Source: Micromonospora pattaloongensis (GTDB lineage Bacteria; Actinomycetota; Actinomycetes; Mycobacteriales; Micromonosporaceae). From it: a stretch of 64,000 nucleotides of DNA. The stretch lies in the NCBI RefSeq assembly GCF_900107255.1, contig NZ_FNPH01000005.1, positions 248,001 through 312,000 of the forward strand, read 5' to 3'. This document shows, piece by piece, positions 28,558 through 42,248 of this stretch. The notes below the pieces were generated by a model, which was given only the letters and a program-made list of their open reading frames with translations, did no database searches and was not told where the DNA came from. Numbering within the stretch: position 1 is the stretch's first letter; every line of letters begins with the position of its first letter. The translations under genes and the position numbers were made by a program.

Positions 28558-29403
28558 CTAGACAGTGGCGGCGGAGGGCTCGGCGATGCAGGCGGTGCCG
28601 ACGCGGTGGAAGCCGACGCGGAGGTAGACGCGGGCGATGTCCTCGCTTCCCGCGGTCAGGAAGACCAGGGTGGCGCCGGTGTCGAGGGCGCGGCGGGCCA
28701 GGGCCGCGGTGACCGCGGCCGCGAGGCCGCGCCGGCGGGCGGTGGGCAGCGTCGCGACGCCGACGATCTCGGCGACGTCGTCGACGCGCTGCACGACGCC
28801 GCTGGCCAGTGCCCCCTCGGTGGGGGAGTCTGCCAGCGCGGTGATCCGTCGACCGGCGACGGCCAGTTGCCGCTCCCGGCTGAGCTCGTCGCCGGCCGGC
28901 TCCCGCACCGCCGCGTCGCGTTCGGCGGCCCCGGCGTCACCGATCTCCAGGCCGGGGTCGGCGAAGCCGACGGCGGCGACCGCCGCGGCCCGCGCGACAT
29001 CCGTCCCGAACCGTTCGGAGGCCGGGTCGACCAGCCGCACCGGCACGTCGGACAAGTCCTCCGGCGCGGCCAGCGCCTCCGGACGGAGTAGCATCAGCGG
29101 CGCCTGCAACACGGACAGTCCGGCTGAGCGGGCGACGGCGAGCAGGTCGGGGCTGGTCTCGTGCACCCACTCGAACGCCTCGGGCACACCCAGCTCGCGC
29201 TGTCGGGCACGGGTCGCGGTAATGTCGGCGGCGGACGGGGCATGATCCGCGTTCCGCCGGGGCCGGGCGTAGAGCGGCCAACCCGCACCGTCGCGGACGA
29301 ACAGCACGAGCCCGCCGATCTCCTCGGCCCGCGCGATGTCGCGCGGCACGGCATCGTAGAAGCGTTCCAACCGGCCGAAAAGGTCACCGTCCCGCAGCGC
29401 CAC
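28558..29403 (-). CDS. GNAT-family N-acetyltransferase
   Basis: 281 aa. The N-terminal half (about 1-120) is variable. The C-terminal GNAT fold has the acetyl-CoA loop VGVATLPTARRRGLAAAVTAAL and the following GATLVFLTAGSEDIARVYLRVGFHRVG. The substrate is unknown. The GTG start at 29401-29403 has no RBS. TAGTCT (29410-29415 on the minus strand) lies 6 nt upstream, again suggesting a leaderless mRNA. Confidence 0.88.
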   Translation of the reverse strand: MALRDGDLFGRLERFYDAVPRDIARAEEIGGLVLFVRDGAGWPLYARPRRNADHAPSAADITATRARQRELGVPEAFEWVHETSPDLLAVARSAGLSVLQAPLMLLRPEALAAPEDLSDVPVRLVDPASERFGTDVARAAAVAAVGFADPGLEIGDAGAAERDAAVREPAGDELSRERQLAVAGRRITALADSPTEGALASGVVQRVDDVAEIVGVATLPTARRRGLAAAVTAALARRALDTGATLVFLTAGSEDIARVYLRVGFHRVGTACIAEPSAATV

Positions 29404-29476
29404 GCGGCGAGACTACACGTCCCAACACGTGGAAGTGTGATCTATCTGCACTGGTGAAGACCGCCGCACCCTAACG

Positions 29477-29482
29477 TAGACT
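29477..29482 (+). promoter_or_regulatory. Predicted -10 element of gltB
   Basis: TAGACT lies 66 nt before the gltB start, leaving a leader of about 60 nt with a normal RBS. No GlnR box was recognised around it. Confidence 0.4.
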
Positions 29483-29548
29483 CAAGAACCCAAGCCAGGG
29501 CCGACGTCGTCCCGATCTTCGTAACAGCCCACGACGACAGGAGGTCCG

Positions 29549-34151
<4,603 letters not shown>

Positions 34152-34159
<8 letters not shown>

Positions 34160-35630
34160 CCCGAATGGTTTCCTGCGGTACGAGCGGCAGCTGCCCACGC
34201 GTCGCCCGGTGCCGGTGCGTATCTCCGACTGGCGCGAGGTCTACCCGCCGGCCAGCGACGAGCTGATCCGCGAGCAGGCCACCCGCTGCATGGACTGCGG
34301 CATCCCGTTCTGCCACCAGGGATGCCCGCTGGGCAACCGGATCCCGGACTGGAACGACCTGGTCCGCACCGGCGGCTGGGCCGGCGCGATCGAGTCGCTG
34401 CACGCCACCAACAACTTCCCGGAGTTCACCGGGCGGCTCTGCCCGGCGCCGTGCGAGGCGGCGTGCGTGCTCGGCATCGGCGGCGGCCAGCCGGTCACCA
34501 TCAAGCAGGTCGAGGTCGAGATCATCAACCGGGCGTTCGACGCTGGGCTGGTGACGCCGCAGGCGGTGCCGGAGCCGTCGGGCAAGCGGGTCGCGGTGGT
34601 CGGCTCCGGTCCGGCCGGGCTCGCGGCCGCGCAGCAGCTCGCCCGGGCGGGGCACGAGGTGACCGTCTACGAGCGCGACGACGCGATCGGCGGGCTGCTG
34701 CGTTACGGCATCCCGGACTTCAAGCTGGAGAAGGAGCACATCGACCGGCGGCTGGCGCAGCTGGCCGCGGAGGGGGTGCGGTTCCGGGCCGGCGTCAACG
34801 TCGGCGTGGACGTGACGGCGGCGCAGCTGCGCGCCGACCACGACGCGGTGCTGCTGGCCTGCGGGGCGCTCGCCGGCCGCGACACGCCGGAGACGCCGGG
34901 GCGGGCCGCCCGCGGCGTGCACCTGGCGATGGAGCATCTGGTGCCGGCGAACCGGGTGGTGGCCGGCAAGGCCGACTCGACGCCGGTCGACGCCGCCGGC
35001 AAGCACGTGATCATCATCGGTGGCGGCGACACCGGGGCGGACTGCCTCGGCGTGGCGCACCGGCAGGGCGCGGCGAGCGTGACGCAGCTCGACCAGTACC
35101 CGCTGCCGCCGTCCGAGCGCGACGAGGCGCGCGACCCGTGGCCGACCTGGCCGTGGGTGCTGCGCAGCTACCCGGCACACGAGGAGGGCGGCGAGCGGAT
35201 CTTCGCGGTGGCGGTGCAGGAGTTCGTCGCCGACGACACCGGCGCGCTGCGCGCGATCCGGATCGCCGAGGTCACGGTGGAACGCCGGGACGGCCGCCGG
35301 GTGGTCACGGTGGTGCCCGGCTCGGAGCGCGAGCTGCCGGCGGACCTGGTGCTGCTGGCGATCGGCTTCGAGGGCACCGAGGAGCAGCCGCTGCTCGACC
35401 AGCTCGGGCTGGCCCGCAACGCCCGCGGCGCGATCGACGCGCGCCCGGACTGGCAGACCGACGTGGACGGGGTCTTCGTCGCCGGCGACATGCACCGCGG
35501 CGCCTCGCTGATCGTGTGGGCGATCGCCGAGGGCCGTTCCGCCGCCGCCGCGATCCACTCCTACCTCGGCGGCGCCGGCGACCTCCCCGCCCCGGTCACC
35601 TCCACCGACCACCCCCTAGCCCTCCGCTGA
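34152..35630 (+). CDS. gltD: Glutamate synthase small subunit
   Basis: 492 aa. It passes electrons from NADPH through FAD and Fe-S clusters to GltB. Cysteine motifs for the two 4Fe-4S clusters are seen ([17 protein letters not shown] and CPAPCEAAC). The FAD-binding [14 protein letters not shown] is at about 151, and the NADPH-binding [11 protein letters not shown] at about 293. The GTG at 34152 lies inside the gltB end and is preceded by GGAGGTGG, typical coupling. It is followed by an unusual alternative hairpin. Confidence 0.97.
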
Positions 35631-35635
35631 CCTAA

Positions 35636-35738
35636 CGCAAGATCCGCGTGATCCGCGGAAGATCCGCGTGATCAGGGAATAGCTCCGGCGTGTCATTGGC
35701 GCGTCGTGTTCACGCCCCCTGATCACGCGGATCTTGCG
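35636..35738. terminator. Three-arm alternative hairpin after gltD
   Basis: Two direct copies of AAGATCCGCGTGATC (within 35636-35653 and 35659-35677) face one inverted copy (35717-35738). The right arm pairs perfectly either with the second copy over 19 bp (35659-35677 with 35717-35735) or with the first over 18 bp (35636-35653 with 35721-35738). It probably terminates gltBD transcription. Confidence 0.75.
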
Positions 35739-35786
35739 TGTTCCGCTCTTTCGGGTAGCGATATGTTTCGATAGTATTACCGTCAA

Positions 35787-35814
35787 GTAACAACCGTTAC
35801 GGATCGGTTGTTAC
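35787..35814. promoter_or_regulatory. Perfect 10-bp inverted repeat operator in the SGNH hydrolase promoter
   Basis: GTAACAACCG (35787-35796) and CGGTTGTTAC (35805-35814) flank an 8-bp spacer, about 57 bp before the start codon. A TAGTAT hexamer at 35772-35777 could be the -10, placing the palindrome at the transcript start. This fits a repressor site. Confidence 0.6.
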
Positions 35815-35870
35815 GTTCCGGCCACGCGCGCGGCCACGAGGCACCATCCAGCCCTCGTGGAGGTACGTCC

Positions 35871-36665
35871 ATGCGACTCCGTCCGCCGCTGGTCCGCGCC
35901 GCACTCGCGCTGACCCTCGCTCTCACCGGCCTCGCCATCGCCGCACCGGCGCAGGCCGCCCCCGCCCTGACGTACGCCGCCCTCGGCGACTCCTACTCCT
36001 CCGGCACCGGCGCCCCGCCGTACGACTCCTCCGGCTGCGAGCGCAGCCAGCGGGCGTACGCCCCGCTCTGGGCCAGTGCCAACGCGGTGACCAGCTTCCG
36101 CTTCGTCGCGTGCAGCGGCGCCGTCACCGCCGACGTCCGCAACAACCAGGTCTCCGCCCTCGACACCAGCGTCAACCGCGTGACCATCACCATCGGCGGC
36201 AACGACGCCGGCTTCGCCAGCGTGCTGACCACCTGCCAGCTCGGCAGCGACTCCGCCTGCGCCACCGCCGTCAACAACGGCAAGGCGTTCGCCAGCAACC
36301 AGCTGCCGGCCCGACTGGACCAGACGTACGCCGCGATCCGCAGCCGTGCGCCCAGCGCCCGGCTGATCGTGCTCGGCTACCCGCGGATCTTCGAACTCAC
36401 CTCCAGCTGCGGGCTGTTCGGCATGAGCCTGTACAAGCGCACGGTCATCAACTCCGGCGCCGACCACCTCGCCTCGGTGATCGCCGCCCGGGCCGCGGCC
36501 GCCGGCGCGACGTACGTCGACGTCCGCTCCGCCTTCGCCGGCCACGGGGTCTGCGCCGGCAGCCCGTGGATCAACGGCCTGACCCTCAACTCCAGCGCCT
36601 ACCACCCGAACGCCAACGGCTACCGGTACGGCTACCTCGCCGCCCTCACCGCCGCCGGCGTCTGA
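35871..36665 (+). CDS. Secreted SGNH/GDSL hydrolase (lipase/esterase)
   Basis: 264 aa. A signal peptide (about 1-30, ending AQAAPA) is followed by an SGNH domain with block I GDSYSSG (Ser41), block III GGND (Asn about 110) and the catalytic His near 245 (SAYHPNANGY). It resembles the secreted Streptomyces lipase/esterase type with disulfide-bonding cysteines (six in the mature part). It probably hydrolyses lipid or carbohydrate esters outside the cell. The ATG at 35871 follows GGAGG. The gene is flanked by a palindromic operator and a strong terminator, so it is a single unit. Confidence 0.92.
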   Translation: MRLRPPLVRAALALTLALTGLAIAAPAQAAPALTYAALGDSYSSGTGAPPYDSSGCERSQRAYAPLWASANAVTSFRFVACSGAVTADVRNNQVSALDTSVNRVTITIGGNDAGFASVLTTCQLGSDSACATAVNNGKAFASNQLPARLDQTYAAIRSRAPSARLIVLGYPRIFELTSSCGLFGMSLYKRTVINSGADHLASVIAARAAAAGATYVDVRSAFAGHGVCAGSPWINGLTLNSSAYHPNANGYRYGYLAALTAAGV

Positions 36666-36680
36666 CCCTCGCCCGGTACG

Positions 36681-36708
36681 CGGGACGGCGCCGCCCGGCG
36701 CCGTCCCG
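36681..36708 (+). terminator. Hairpin terminator after the SGNH hydrolase gene
   Basis: A perfect 12-bp stem (36681-36692 with 36697-36708) with a 4-nt loop, 15 nt after the stop codon. Confidence 0.85.
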
Positions 36709-36921
36709 TTCGGCGTGCGCCTCATCTCCCGCCGTGACCGGCCGAAGGGGTGTTGTGGCGTCCGTCGCAGCCGTCGGTAAGCTGTCCCGCGCGGTCGTCG
36801 ATGCCCGCCACCACCGTTTGCGTACCGTCGACGCGCGTGTCAGGCAGACATTACGCAACGTTGGGTAACTGTTCGGATATCCGACGGGGGGTCGGCCGGG
36901 GGGCCGACCCGGGGGAGAGAC

Positions 36922-36927
36922 TAGCCT
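36922..36927 (+). promoter_or_regulatory. Predicted -10 element of pyk (leaderless)
   Basis: TAGCCT ends 7 nt before the GTG at 36935, and 1 nt before the alternative ATG at 36929. This spacing favours GTG as the real start. Confidence 0.5.
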
Positions 36928-36934
36928 GATGGGT

Positions 36935-38380
36935 GTGACACGTCGCGCAAAGATCGTCTGCACGCTTGGTCCCGCCACCGCCTCAACCGAGCGCATTCGC
37001 GGGCTGGTCGAGGCGGGGATGGACGTGGCCCGCCTCAACTTCAGCCACGGTTCGCACGCGGACCACGAGCAGGTCTACCGGCTCGTGCGCGAGGCCGCCG
37101 ACGCCTCCGGCCGGGCCGTCGCCATCCTGGCCGACCTGCAGGGCCCGAAGATCCGGCTCGGTCGTTTCGCCGACGGGCCGCACGAGTGGCGCACGGGTGA
37201 CTCCGTGGTCATCACCAGCGACGACATCGTCGGCACCCGCGAGCGCGTCTCCTGCACGTACAAGAAGCTGCCGCAGGAGGTCAAGGCCGGCGACCGGCTG
37301 CTCATCGACGATGGCAAGGTCGCGGTCGAGGTCAGCGACGTGGCCGGCAACGACATCCGCTGCCTCGTGGTCGAGGGCGGGCCGGTCTCCAACAACAAGG
37401 GCGTGTCGCTGCCGAACGTGGCGGTGAGCGTGCCGGCGCTGTCCGACAAGGACGCCGCCGACCTGCGCTTCGCTCTGCAGCTCGGCGTGGACCTGGTCGC
37501 CCTGTCGTTCGTGCGGTCGCCCGACGACATCAAGCTCGTGCACGCGATCATGGACGAGCTCGGGGTTCGTCGGCCGGTGCTGGCCAAGGTGGAGAAGCCG
37601 GAGGCGGTGACCCACCTCGAGGCCATCGTGGATGCCTTCGACGGCGTCATGGTCGCCCGCGGCGACCTCGGCGTCGAGCTGCCGCTCGACCAGGTGCCGC
37701 TGGTGCAGAAGCGGGCGGTGCAGCTGTGCCGCGAGAACGCCAAGCCGGTGATCGTCGCGACGCAGATGCTCGATTCGATGATCGAGAACTCGCGCCCCAC
37801 CCGCGCGGAGGCCTCCGATGTGGCCAACGCGGTGCTCGACGGCGCCGACGCGGTGATGCTCTCGGGTGAGACCAGCGTCGGCAAGTTCCCGGTGCTCACG
37901 GTCAGCACAATGGCGAAGATCGTCACGACCACGGAGGCGGGCTCGTTCGCCGTGCCGCGGCTGCAGCACGACCCGCGCACCCACGGCGGGGCGCTCACCG
38001 TGGCCGCCTCGCAGATCGCCCGCAACATCGGCGCCCGGGCCCTGGTCGCGTTCTCCCAGACCGGCGACACCGTGCGGCGGCTGTCCCGGCTGCACTGCGA
38101 GCTGCCGCTGCTGGCCTTCACCCCGGTCCCGGAGGTCCGCGCCCAGCTGGCGCTCTCCTGGGGCGTGGAGACCTTCCTGATGCCGTTCGTCGAGCACACC
38201 GACGCGATGTTCCGCCAGGTGGACCAGGCGCTGCTCGGGCTCGGCCGGTGCAACCCCGGCGACTACGTCGTGATCGTGGCGGGCAGCCCGCCCGGCACGC
38301 CCGGCTCCACGAACACGCTGCGCGTGCACCAGCTCGGCTCGTTGGTCGACGCCGCCGCGGCGGCGCGGGCGTTGCAGTGA
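36935..38380 (+). CDS. pyk: Pyruvate kinase
   Basis: 481 aa from GTG at 36935, giving MTRRAKIVCTLGPAT. It converts PEP and ADP to pyruvate and ATP. Catalytic motifs are NFSHG, LAKVEKPEAV (catalytic lysine) and the metal-binding VMVARGDLGVELPL. The C-terminal allosteric domain is complete. The ATG two codons earlier is possible, but it overlaps the end of the predicted -10. The stop overlaps the tesB GTG by 4 bp. Confidence 0.96.
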   Translation: MTRRAKIVCTLGPATASTERIRGLVEAGMDVARLNFSHGSHADHEQVYRLVREAADASGRAVAILADLQGPKIRLGRFADGPHEWRTGDSVVITSDDIVGTRERVSCTYKKLPQEVKAGDRLLIDDGKVAVEVSDVAGNDIRCLVVEGGPVSNNKGVSLPNVAVSVPALSDKDAADLRFALQLGVDLVALSFVRSPDDIKLVHAIMDELGVRRPVLAKVEKPEAVTHLEAIVDAFDGVMVARGDLGVELPLDQVPLVQKRAVQLCRENAKPVIVATQMLDSMIENSRPTRAEASDVANAVLDGADAVMLSGETSVGKFPVLTVSTMAKIVTTTEAGSFAVPRLQHDPRTHGGALTVAASQIARNIGARALVAFSQTGDTVRRLSRLHCELPLLAFTPVPEVRAQLALSWGVETFLMPFVEHTDAMFRQVDQALLGLGRCNPGDYVVIVAGSPPGTPGSTNTLRVHQLGSLVDAAAAARALQ

Positions 38381-39261
38381 CGGGCGACGGGCCGGTCGTC
38401 GGCCAGGCCGCCGTCGACCAGCTGCTCGAGGTGCTCGACCTGGAGCAGCTCGGCGCGGCGTCGTTCCGCGGCATCAGCCCCCCGGTCGGCCCGCAGCGGG
38501 TCTACGGCGGGCAGGTCGCCGGCCAGGCGCTCGTCGCCGCCGGCCGCACCGTCGACCCCGAGCGGTACGTGCACTCGCTGCACGGCTACTTCGTGCGGCC
38601 GGGGGATCCGGCGGAGCCGATCGAGTACCAGGTCGAGAACGTCCGCGACGGTCGGTCGTTCTCGGTGCGCCGCTCGGTCGCGCTGCAGCACGGCAAGCCG
38701 ATCTTCTTCATGTCCGCGTCGTTCCAGCGGGCGGAGAACGGGCTGGACCACCAGGCGCCGCAGCCGCCGGACGTGCCGGGCCCGGACGAGGTGCCCACGA
38801 TGGCCGACCGGCTGGCGCGCTACCCGGAGCGGCTCGGCATCTGGTCGATCATCCCGCGCCCCATGGACGTCCGCTACGTCGGCGAGCCCGGCTGGGTCCG
38901 CCCCGGCGACCGGCCGGCCGACCCGTACCAGCGGGTCTGGATGCGCATCGACGGGAAGCTTCCCGACGATCCGCTGCTGCACGCCTGCGCTCTGACGTAC
39001 GCCTCGGACCTGACCCTGCTCGACTCGGTCCTGTCGGTGCACGGCGAGGTCTGGGGTCCCGGCGGCGTGGTGGGGGCGAGCCTGGACCACGCGCTCTGGT
39101 TCCACCGGCCGTTCCGGGCCGACGAATGGTTCCTGTACGACTGCTGGAGCCCGTCGGCGTCGGGAGCGCGCGGGTTGGCCACCGGCCGGATGTTCACCCG
39201 CGACGGGCGGCACATCGCCAGCGCCGTCCAGGAGGGACTGCTGCGCCGGGTCGGGGAGTAG
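38377..39261 (+). CDS. tesB: Acyl-CoA thioesterase II
   Basis: 294 aa with a double hot-dog fold. It hydrolyses acyl-CoA to free fatty acid and CoA. Conserved segments are RVYGGQVAGQAL, VHSLHGYFVRPGD, ASDLTLLDSVL, and the C-terminal SLDHALWFHRPFRADEWFLYD with the catalytic Asp near 225. The GTG overlaps the pyk stop, so it is co-translated with pyruvate kinase, a common actinobacterial arrangement of unclear meaning. Confidence 0.93.
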   Translation: MTGDGPVVGQAAVDQLLEVLDLEQLGAASFRGISPPVGPQRVYGGQVAGQALVAAGRTVDPERYVHSLHGYFVRPGDPAEPIEYQVENVRDGRSFSVRRSVALQHGKPIFFMSASFQRAENGLDHQAPQPPDVPGPDEVPTMADRLARYPERLGIWSIIPRPMDVRYVGEPGWVRPGDRPADPYQRVWMRIDGKLPDDPLLHACALTYASDLTLLDSVLSVHGEVWGPGGVVGASLDHALWFHRPFRADEWFLYDCWSPSASGARGLATGRMFTRDGRHIASAVQEGLLRRVGE

Positions 39262-39305
39262 CGCCGCCGGCGGCCGGCGTCGCCCGCGGCGATAACCTGT
39301 GCGGT

Positions 39306-39773
39306 ATGCGTCTGTCTGCCCGGGTCGACTATGCGCTGCGCGCCGCCGCCGAACTGGCCGCCGCGGGCGCCGGCCCCGACCGTCCCCCCACTCCCGTCAC
39401 GGCGGAACAGATCGCCCGGGCCCAGGAGATTCCGCCGAAGTTCCTGGAGAGCATCCTGCTGCAGCTGCGCCGCGGCGGCATCGTGCACGCCCAGCGCGGG
39501 CCCGACGGCGGCTACTGGCTGGCGCGCCCGGCCCCGGAGATCTCGCTGGCCGAGATCATCCGTGTGATCGACGGGCCGCTGGCGCACGTGCGGGGCCAAC
39601 GTCCGGAGGACCTCGGTTACCGGGGCGCGGCCGGCGCCCTGCAGGAGGTCTGGATCGCGCTGCGCGCCAGCGAACGGCAGATCCTCGAACTCGTCACCGT
39701 CGCCGACGTCGCCGCCGCGACGCTGCCGGAGCGGGTGCGCGTTCTCGCCGCCGATCCCACCGCCTGGAGCTGA
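39306..39773 (+). CDS. Rrf2-family transcriptional regulator without Fe-S cysteines
   Basis: 155 aa. The winged-helix start MRLSARVDYALRAAAELA and wing RGPDGGYWLARPAPEISLAEIIRVIDGPL are typical of Rrf2. There is no cysteine at all, so it cannot carry the Fe-S cluster of IscR or NsrR. It is more like CymR-type regulators of sulfur metabolism. TAACCT at 39293-39298 ends 7 nt before the ATG, predicting a leaderless mRNA. The TauE/SafE exporter lies 100 bp downstream and is a likely target. Confidence 0.88.
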   Translation: MRLSARVDYALRAAAELAAAGAGPDRPPTPVTAEQIARAQEIPPKFLESILLQLRRGGIVHAQRGPDGGYWLARPAPEISLAEIIRVIDGPLAHVRGQRPEDLGYRGAAGALQEVWIALRASERQILELVTVADVAAATLPERVRVLAADPTAWS

Positions 39774-39833
39774 CCGGCGCGTCCCATTACCCGAACACGG
39801 GGTTGACCTTGCCGGCGCCCTGCGGCATTCTCC

Positions 39834-39848
39834 ACTAAGTCGGTAGGA
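39834..39848 (+). promoter_or_regulatory. Candidate Rrf2 site upstream of the TauE/SafE gene
   Basis: ACTAAGTCGGTAGGA, containing CTA-N6-TAG, lies just after a possible promoter (TTGACC at 39803-39808, CATTCT at 39826-39831, 17-bp spacing). Position over the transcript start suits a repressor. Confidence 0.4.
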
Positions 39849-39872
39849 AAACTGGTCAAGGGAGGTGGAGGC

Positions 39873-40805
39873 GTGCGGAAGCTGCTCGTGCTCGCGCTGG
39901 TCGGGCTCGCCGCGCAACTGGTCGACGGTGCGCTCGGCATGGCGTACGGCGTCACCTCGTCCACGCTGCTGCTGCTCGCCGGCGTGGCGCCCGCCTCGGC
40001 GTCCGCCTCCGTGCACCTCGCCGAGATCGGCACCACCCTGGCGTCCGGGGTCGCGCACTGGCGCTTCGGCAACGTCGACTGGCGGGTGGTGTTTCGGATG
40101 GCCATCCCCGGCGCGGTCGGCGCCTTCGCCGGCGCCACCTTCCTGAGCTCCATCTCCACCGAGGCCGCCGCCCCCTGGATGGCCGGCATCCTGCTCGCGC
40201 TCGGCACCTACCTGCTCGTCCGGTTCGCCCGGCCGCTGCGGCAGGTCACCACGCGCCGGCCGCTGCGCACCCGGTTCCTGGCCCCGCTCGGCCTGGTCGC
40301 CGGCTTCGTCGACGCCACCGGCGGGGGCGGCTGGGGGCCGGTCGCCACCCCGTCGCTGCTCGTCTCGGCCCGGATGGAGCCGCGCAAGGTGATCGGCTCG
40401 GTCGACACCTCCGAGTTCCTGGTCGCGGGCGCGGCCAGCCTGGGCTTCCTGATCGGGCTCGGCTCCGAGGGGTTCATCCTGCCGACCGTCGCGGCGCTGC
40501 TGATCGGCGGCCTCATCGCCGCGCCCATCGCGGCCTGGCTGATCAAGGTGGTGCCCGCCCAGCTGCTCGGCGCCGCGGTCGGCGGCGTGATCGTGCTGAC
40601 CAACGCCCGTACCCTGATGCGCGCCTTCGACGTCGCCGCCGGGATCCGTCCGGTGGTCTACGTCGCGATCGTGCTCGCCTGGATCGCCGCGGCCACGTTC
40701 GCGGTCCGCGCGCTGCTCCGCACCCGCCGCGCCGCCGCTGCCGCCCCCGCCCCCGCGCCCGCCGAGCCCGCCGAACCGGTCGGCGCCCTCTCGGGCTCCC
40801 ACTGA
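39873..40805 (+). CDS. TauE/SafE-family sulfite/sulfonate exporter
   Basis: 310 aa, eight or so TM helices in two repeats. The repeat signatures are seen as DGALGMAYGV...LLLAGVAPASASASVHLAEIGTT and the second VDATGGGGWGPVATPSLL. The family moves sulfite, sulfoacetate or related anions across the membrane. The GTG at 39873 follows GGAGGTGGAG. The Ala/Pro-rich C-terminus is cytoplasmic and variable. Rrf2 neighbour and family support a sulfur-anion role. Confidence 0.9.
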   Translation: MRKLLVLALVGLAAQLVDGALGMAYGVTSSTLLLLAGVAPASASASVHLAEIGTTLASGVAHWRFGNVDWRVVFRMAIPGAVGAFAGATFLSSISTEAAAPWMAGILLALGTYLLVRFARPLRQVTTRRPLRTRFLAPLGLVAGFVDATGGGGWGPVATPSLLVSARMEPRKVIGSVDTSEFLVAGAASLGFLIGLGSEGFILPTVAALLIGGLIAAPIAAWLIKVVPAQLLGAAVGGVIVLTNARTLMRAFDVAAGIRPVVYVAIVLAWIAAATFAVRALLRTRRAAAAAPAPAPAEPAEPVGALSGSH

Positions 40806-40816
40806 CCGCCAGGAGG

Positions 40817-41941
40817 TCACCGCGGGCGGCGCTGCTCGGGGATGCGCCCCCGGCCCGTGCTGGCCCGGACCGTCAGGCGCGGGCTCAGCAGCGTTCCCTC
40901 CGGGACCGGCTCGCCCGTGAGCTTGCGCATCAGCAGCGACACCGCCTGACGTCCCACCTCCTCGGCGGGGACCAGCACCGAGGTCAGCGCCGGGCCCGCG
41001 CGCTCCGCCACCTCGTCGGGGCAGATCGCCACCACGGACACGTCGTCCGGGACCGTCCGACCCAGCGCCGGCAGCGCAGCGAGCACGTGCGCGACCGCGG
41101 CCTCGTTGTGCACCACCAGCCCGGTCAGCTCCGGATGCCGCTCCAGCAGCCCGGCCACCGCCCGGCGCACCGCCTCGGGTTGCTCCTCGCACGGCTGGGC
41201 CACCGCCGTCATGCCGTGCCGCCGGGCGGCGTCGACGACGCCGGCCCGCGTGCGGTGCGCGAACCCGGTGTCGCGTTCGTAGACCACCGCCGGCGCGCCG
41301 AGCAGCGCGATGTCGCGGTGACCGAGCGCGGCCAGATGGTCGACGCAGGCCTCGCCGGCGCGGTGGAAGTCCAGATCGACGCAGGTCAGGCCGGCGGCGT
41401 CGTCGGGAAATCCGATCAACACGCTGGGCCGCTCCAGCTCCCGCAGGAACGGCACCCGCGGGTCGCGCATCTCCACGTCCATCACCACGACGCCGTCGAC
41501 CATCGCGCTCGCCGCGATCCGCCGCAGTCCCGCCGGCCCCTCGTCGGCGGTCAGCAGCAGCACGTCGTGGTCGTAGGTGCGGGCGGTGGTCACCACGGCG
41601 GTCGCGAACTGCATCAGCACCGGTAGATGTATCCCGGAGCGCAGCGGCAGCACCAGCGCGATGACGTTGGCCCGGCGGCTGGCCAGCGCCCGCGCCCCCG
41701 CGTTCGGGTGGTAGCCCAGGGTGCGGATGCTGGCGAGCACCCGCTGCCGCGTCGTGGCCGAGATCGCCCGCTTTCCACTGATCACATAGGACACCGTGCT
41801 CACCGCGACGCCGGCGTGCCGGGCGACGTCGGCGATGGTGACCATGTCGGCGCGTTTGGTCGACGGATCGCGGGCCTCCGGCGGCGTCGCCACGCCGGGC
41901 TGCTCGGCCGGCACGCCGGTGGCGGGTGATGCGTCGGACAC
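40817..41941 (-). CDS. LacI-family transcriptional regulator
   Basis: 374 aa from GTG at 41939-41941, chosen because GGAGG lies 7 nt upstream. A leader of about 33 residues precedes the helix-turn-helix (TIADVARHAGVAVSTVSYVISGKR) and hinge (NAGARALASRRANVIAL). The periplasmic-binding-like effector domain (about 95-370) should bind a sugar. It is divergent from the PL11 rhamnogalacturonan lyase and probably represses it until pectin-derived saccharides appear. An ATG at 42001 would add 20 residues and has no RBS. Confidence 0.9.
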   Translation of the reverse strand: MSDASPATGVPAEQPGVATPPEARDPSTKRADMVTIADVARHAGVAVSTVSYVISGKRAISATTRQRVLASIRTLGYHPNAGARALASRRANVIALVLPLRSGIHLPVLMQFATAVVTTARTYDHDVLLLTADEGPAGLRRIAASAMVDGVVVMDVEMRDPRVPFLRELERPSVLIGFPDDAAGLTCVDLDFHRAGEACVDHLAALGHRDIALLGAPAVVYERDTGFAHRTRAGVVDAARRHGMTAVAQPCEEQPEAVRRAVAGLLERHPELTGLVVHNEAAVAHVLAALPALGRTVPDDVSVVAICPDEVAERAGPALTSVLVPAEEVGRQAVSLLMRKLTGEPVPEGTLLSPRLTVRASTGRGRIPEQRRPR

Positions 41942-42084
41942 GTCGGCGCCTCCATTCCCGCCCCCGGCGGTGGTACGCCGGCGGCCGAAGCTGCTCCCCA
42001 TCGACGAACGTCAGCCAGCACACGGTAACGCGTCGGATACCGGAGAGTAGATGCCGGTGGCGGGGCGCCCGGTCCGTTGTGAGG

Positions 42085-42104
42085 GGAAAGCGGTTGCCGC
42101 TAGC
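42085..42104. promoter_or_regulatory. Candidate LacI operator upstream of the PL11 lyase
   Basis: AGCGG (42089-42093) and CCGCT (42097-42101) surround TTG in the sequence GGAAAGCGGTTGCCGCTAGC, in the intergenic region shared with the LacI-family gene. Confidence 0.5.
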
Positions 42105-42248
42105 ATGGCCGGAAGCGGGAGCCACTCACCCCCCTCGATCGCGCCCTCCGATCCGCGTCGCCGCACAGGTGGCGTACCGGCCGGCCGCGCCCCGGGCAGC
42201 GCAGGCACGGCGATCGGCGCGGCGCATCCCACCCGTACGGAGCCCCGC

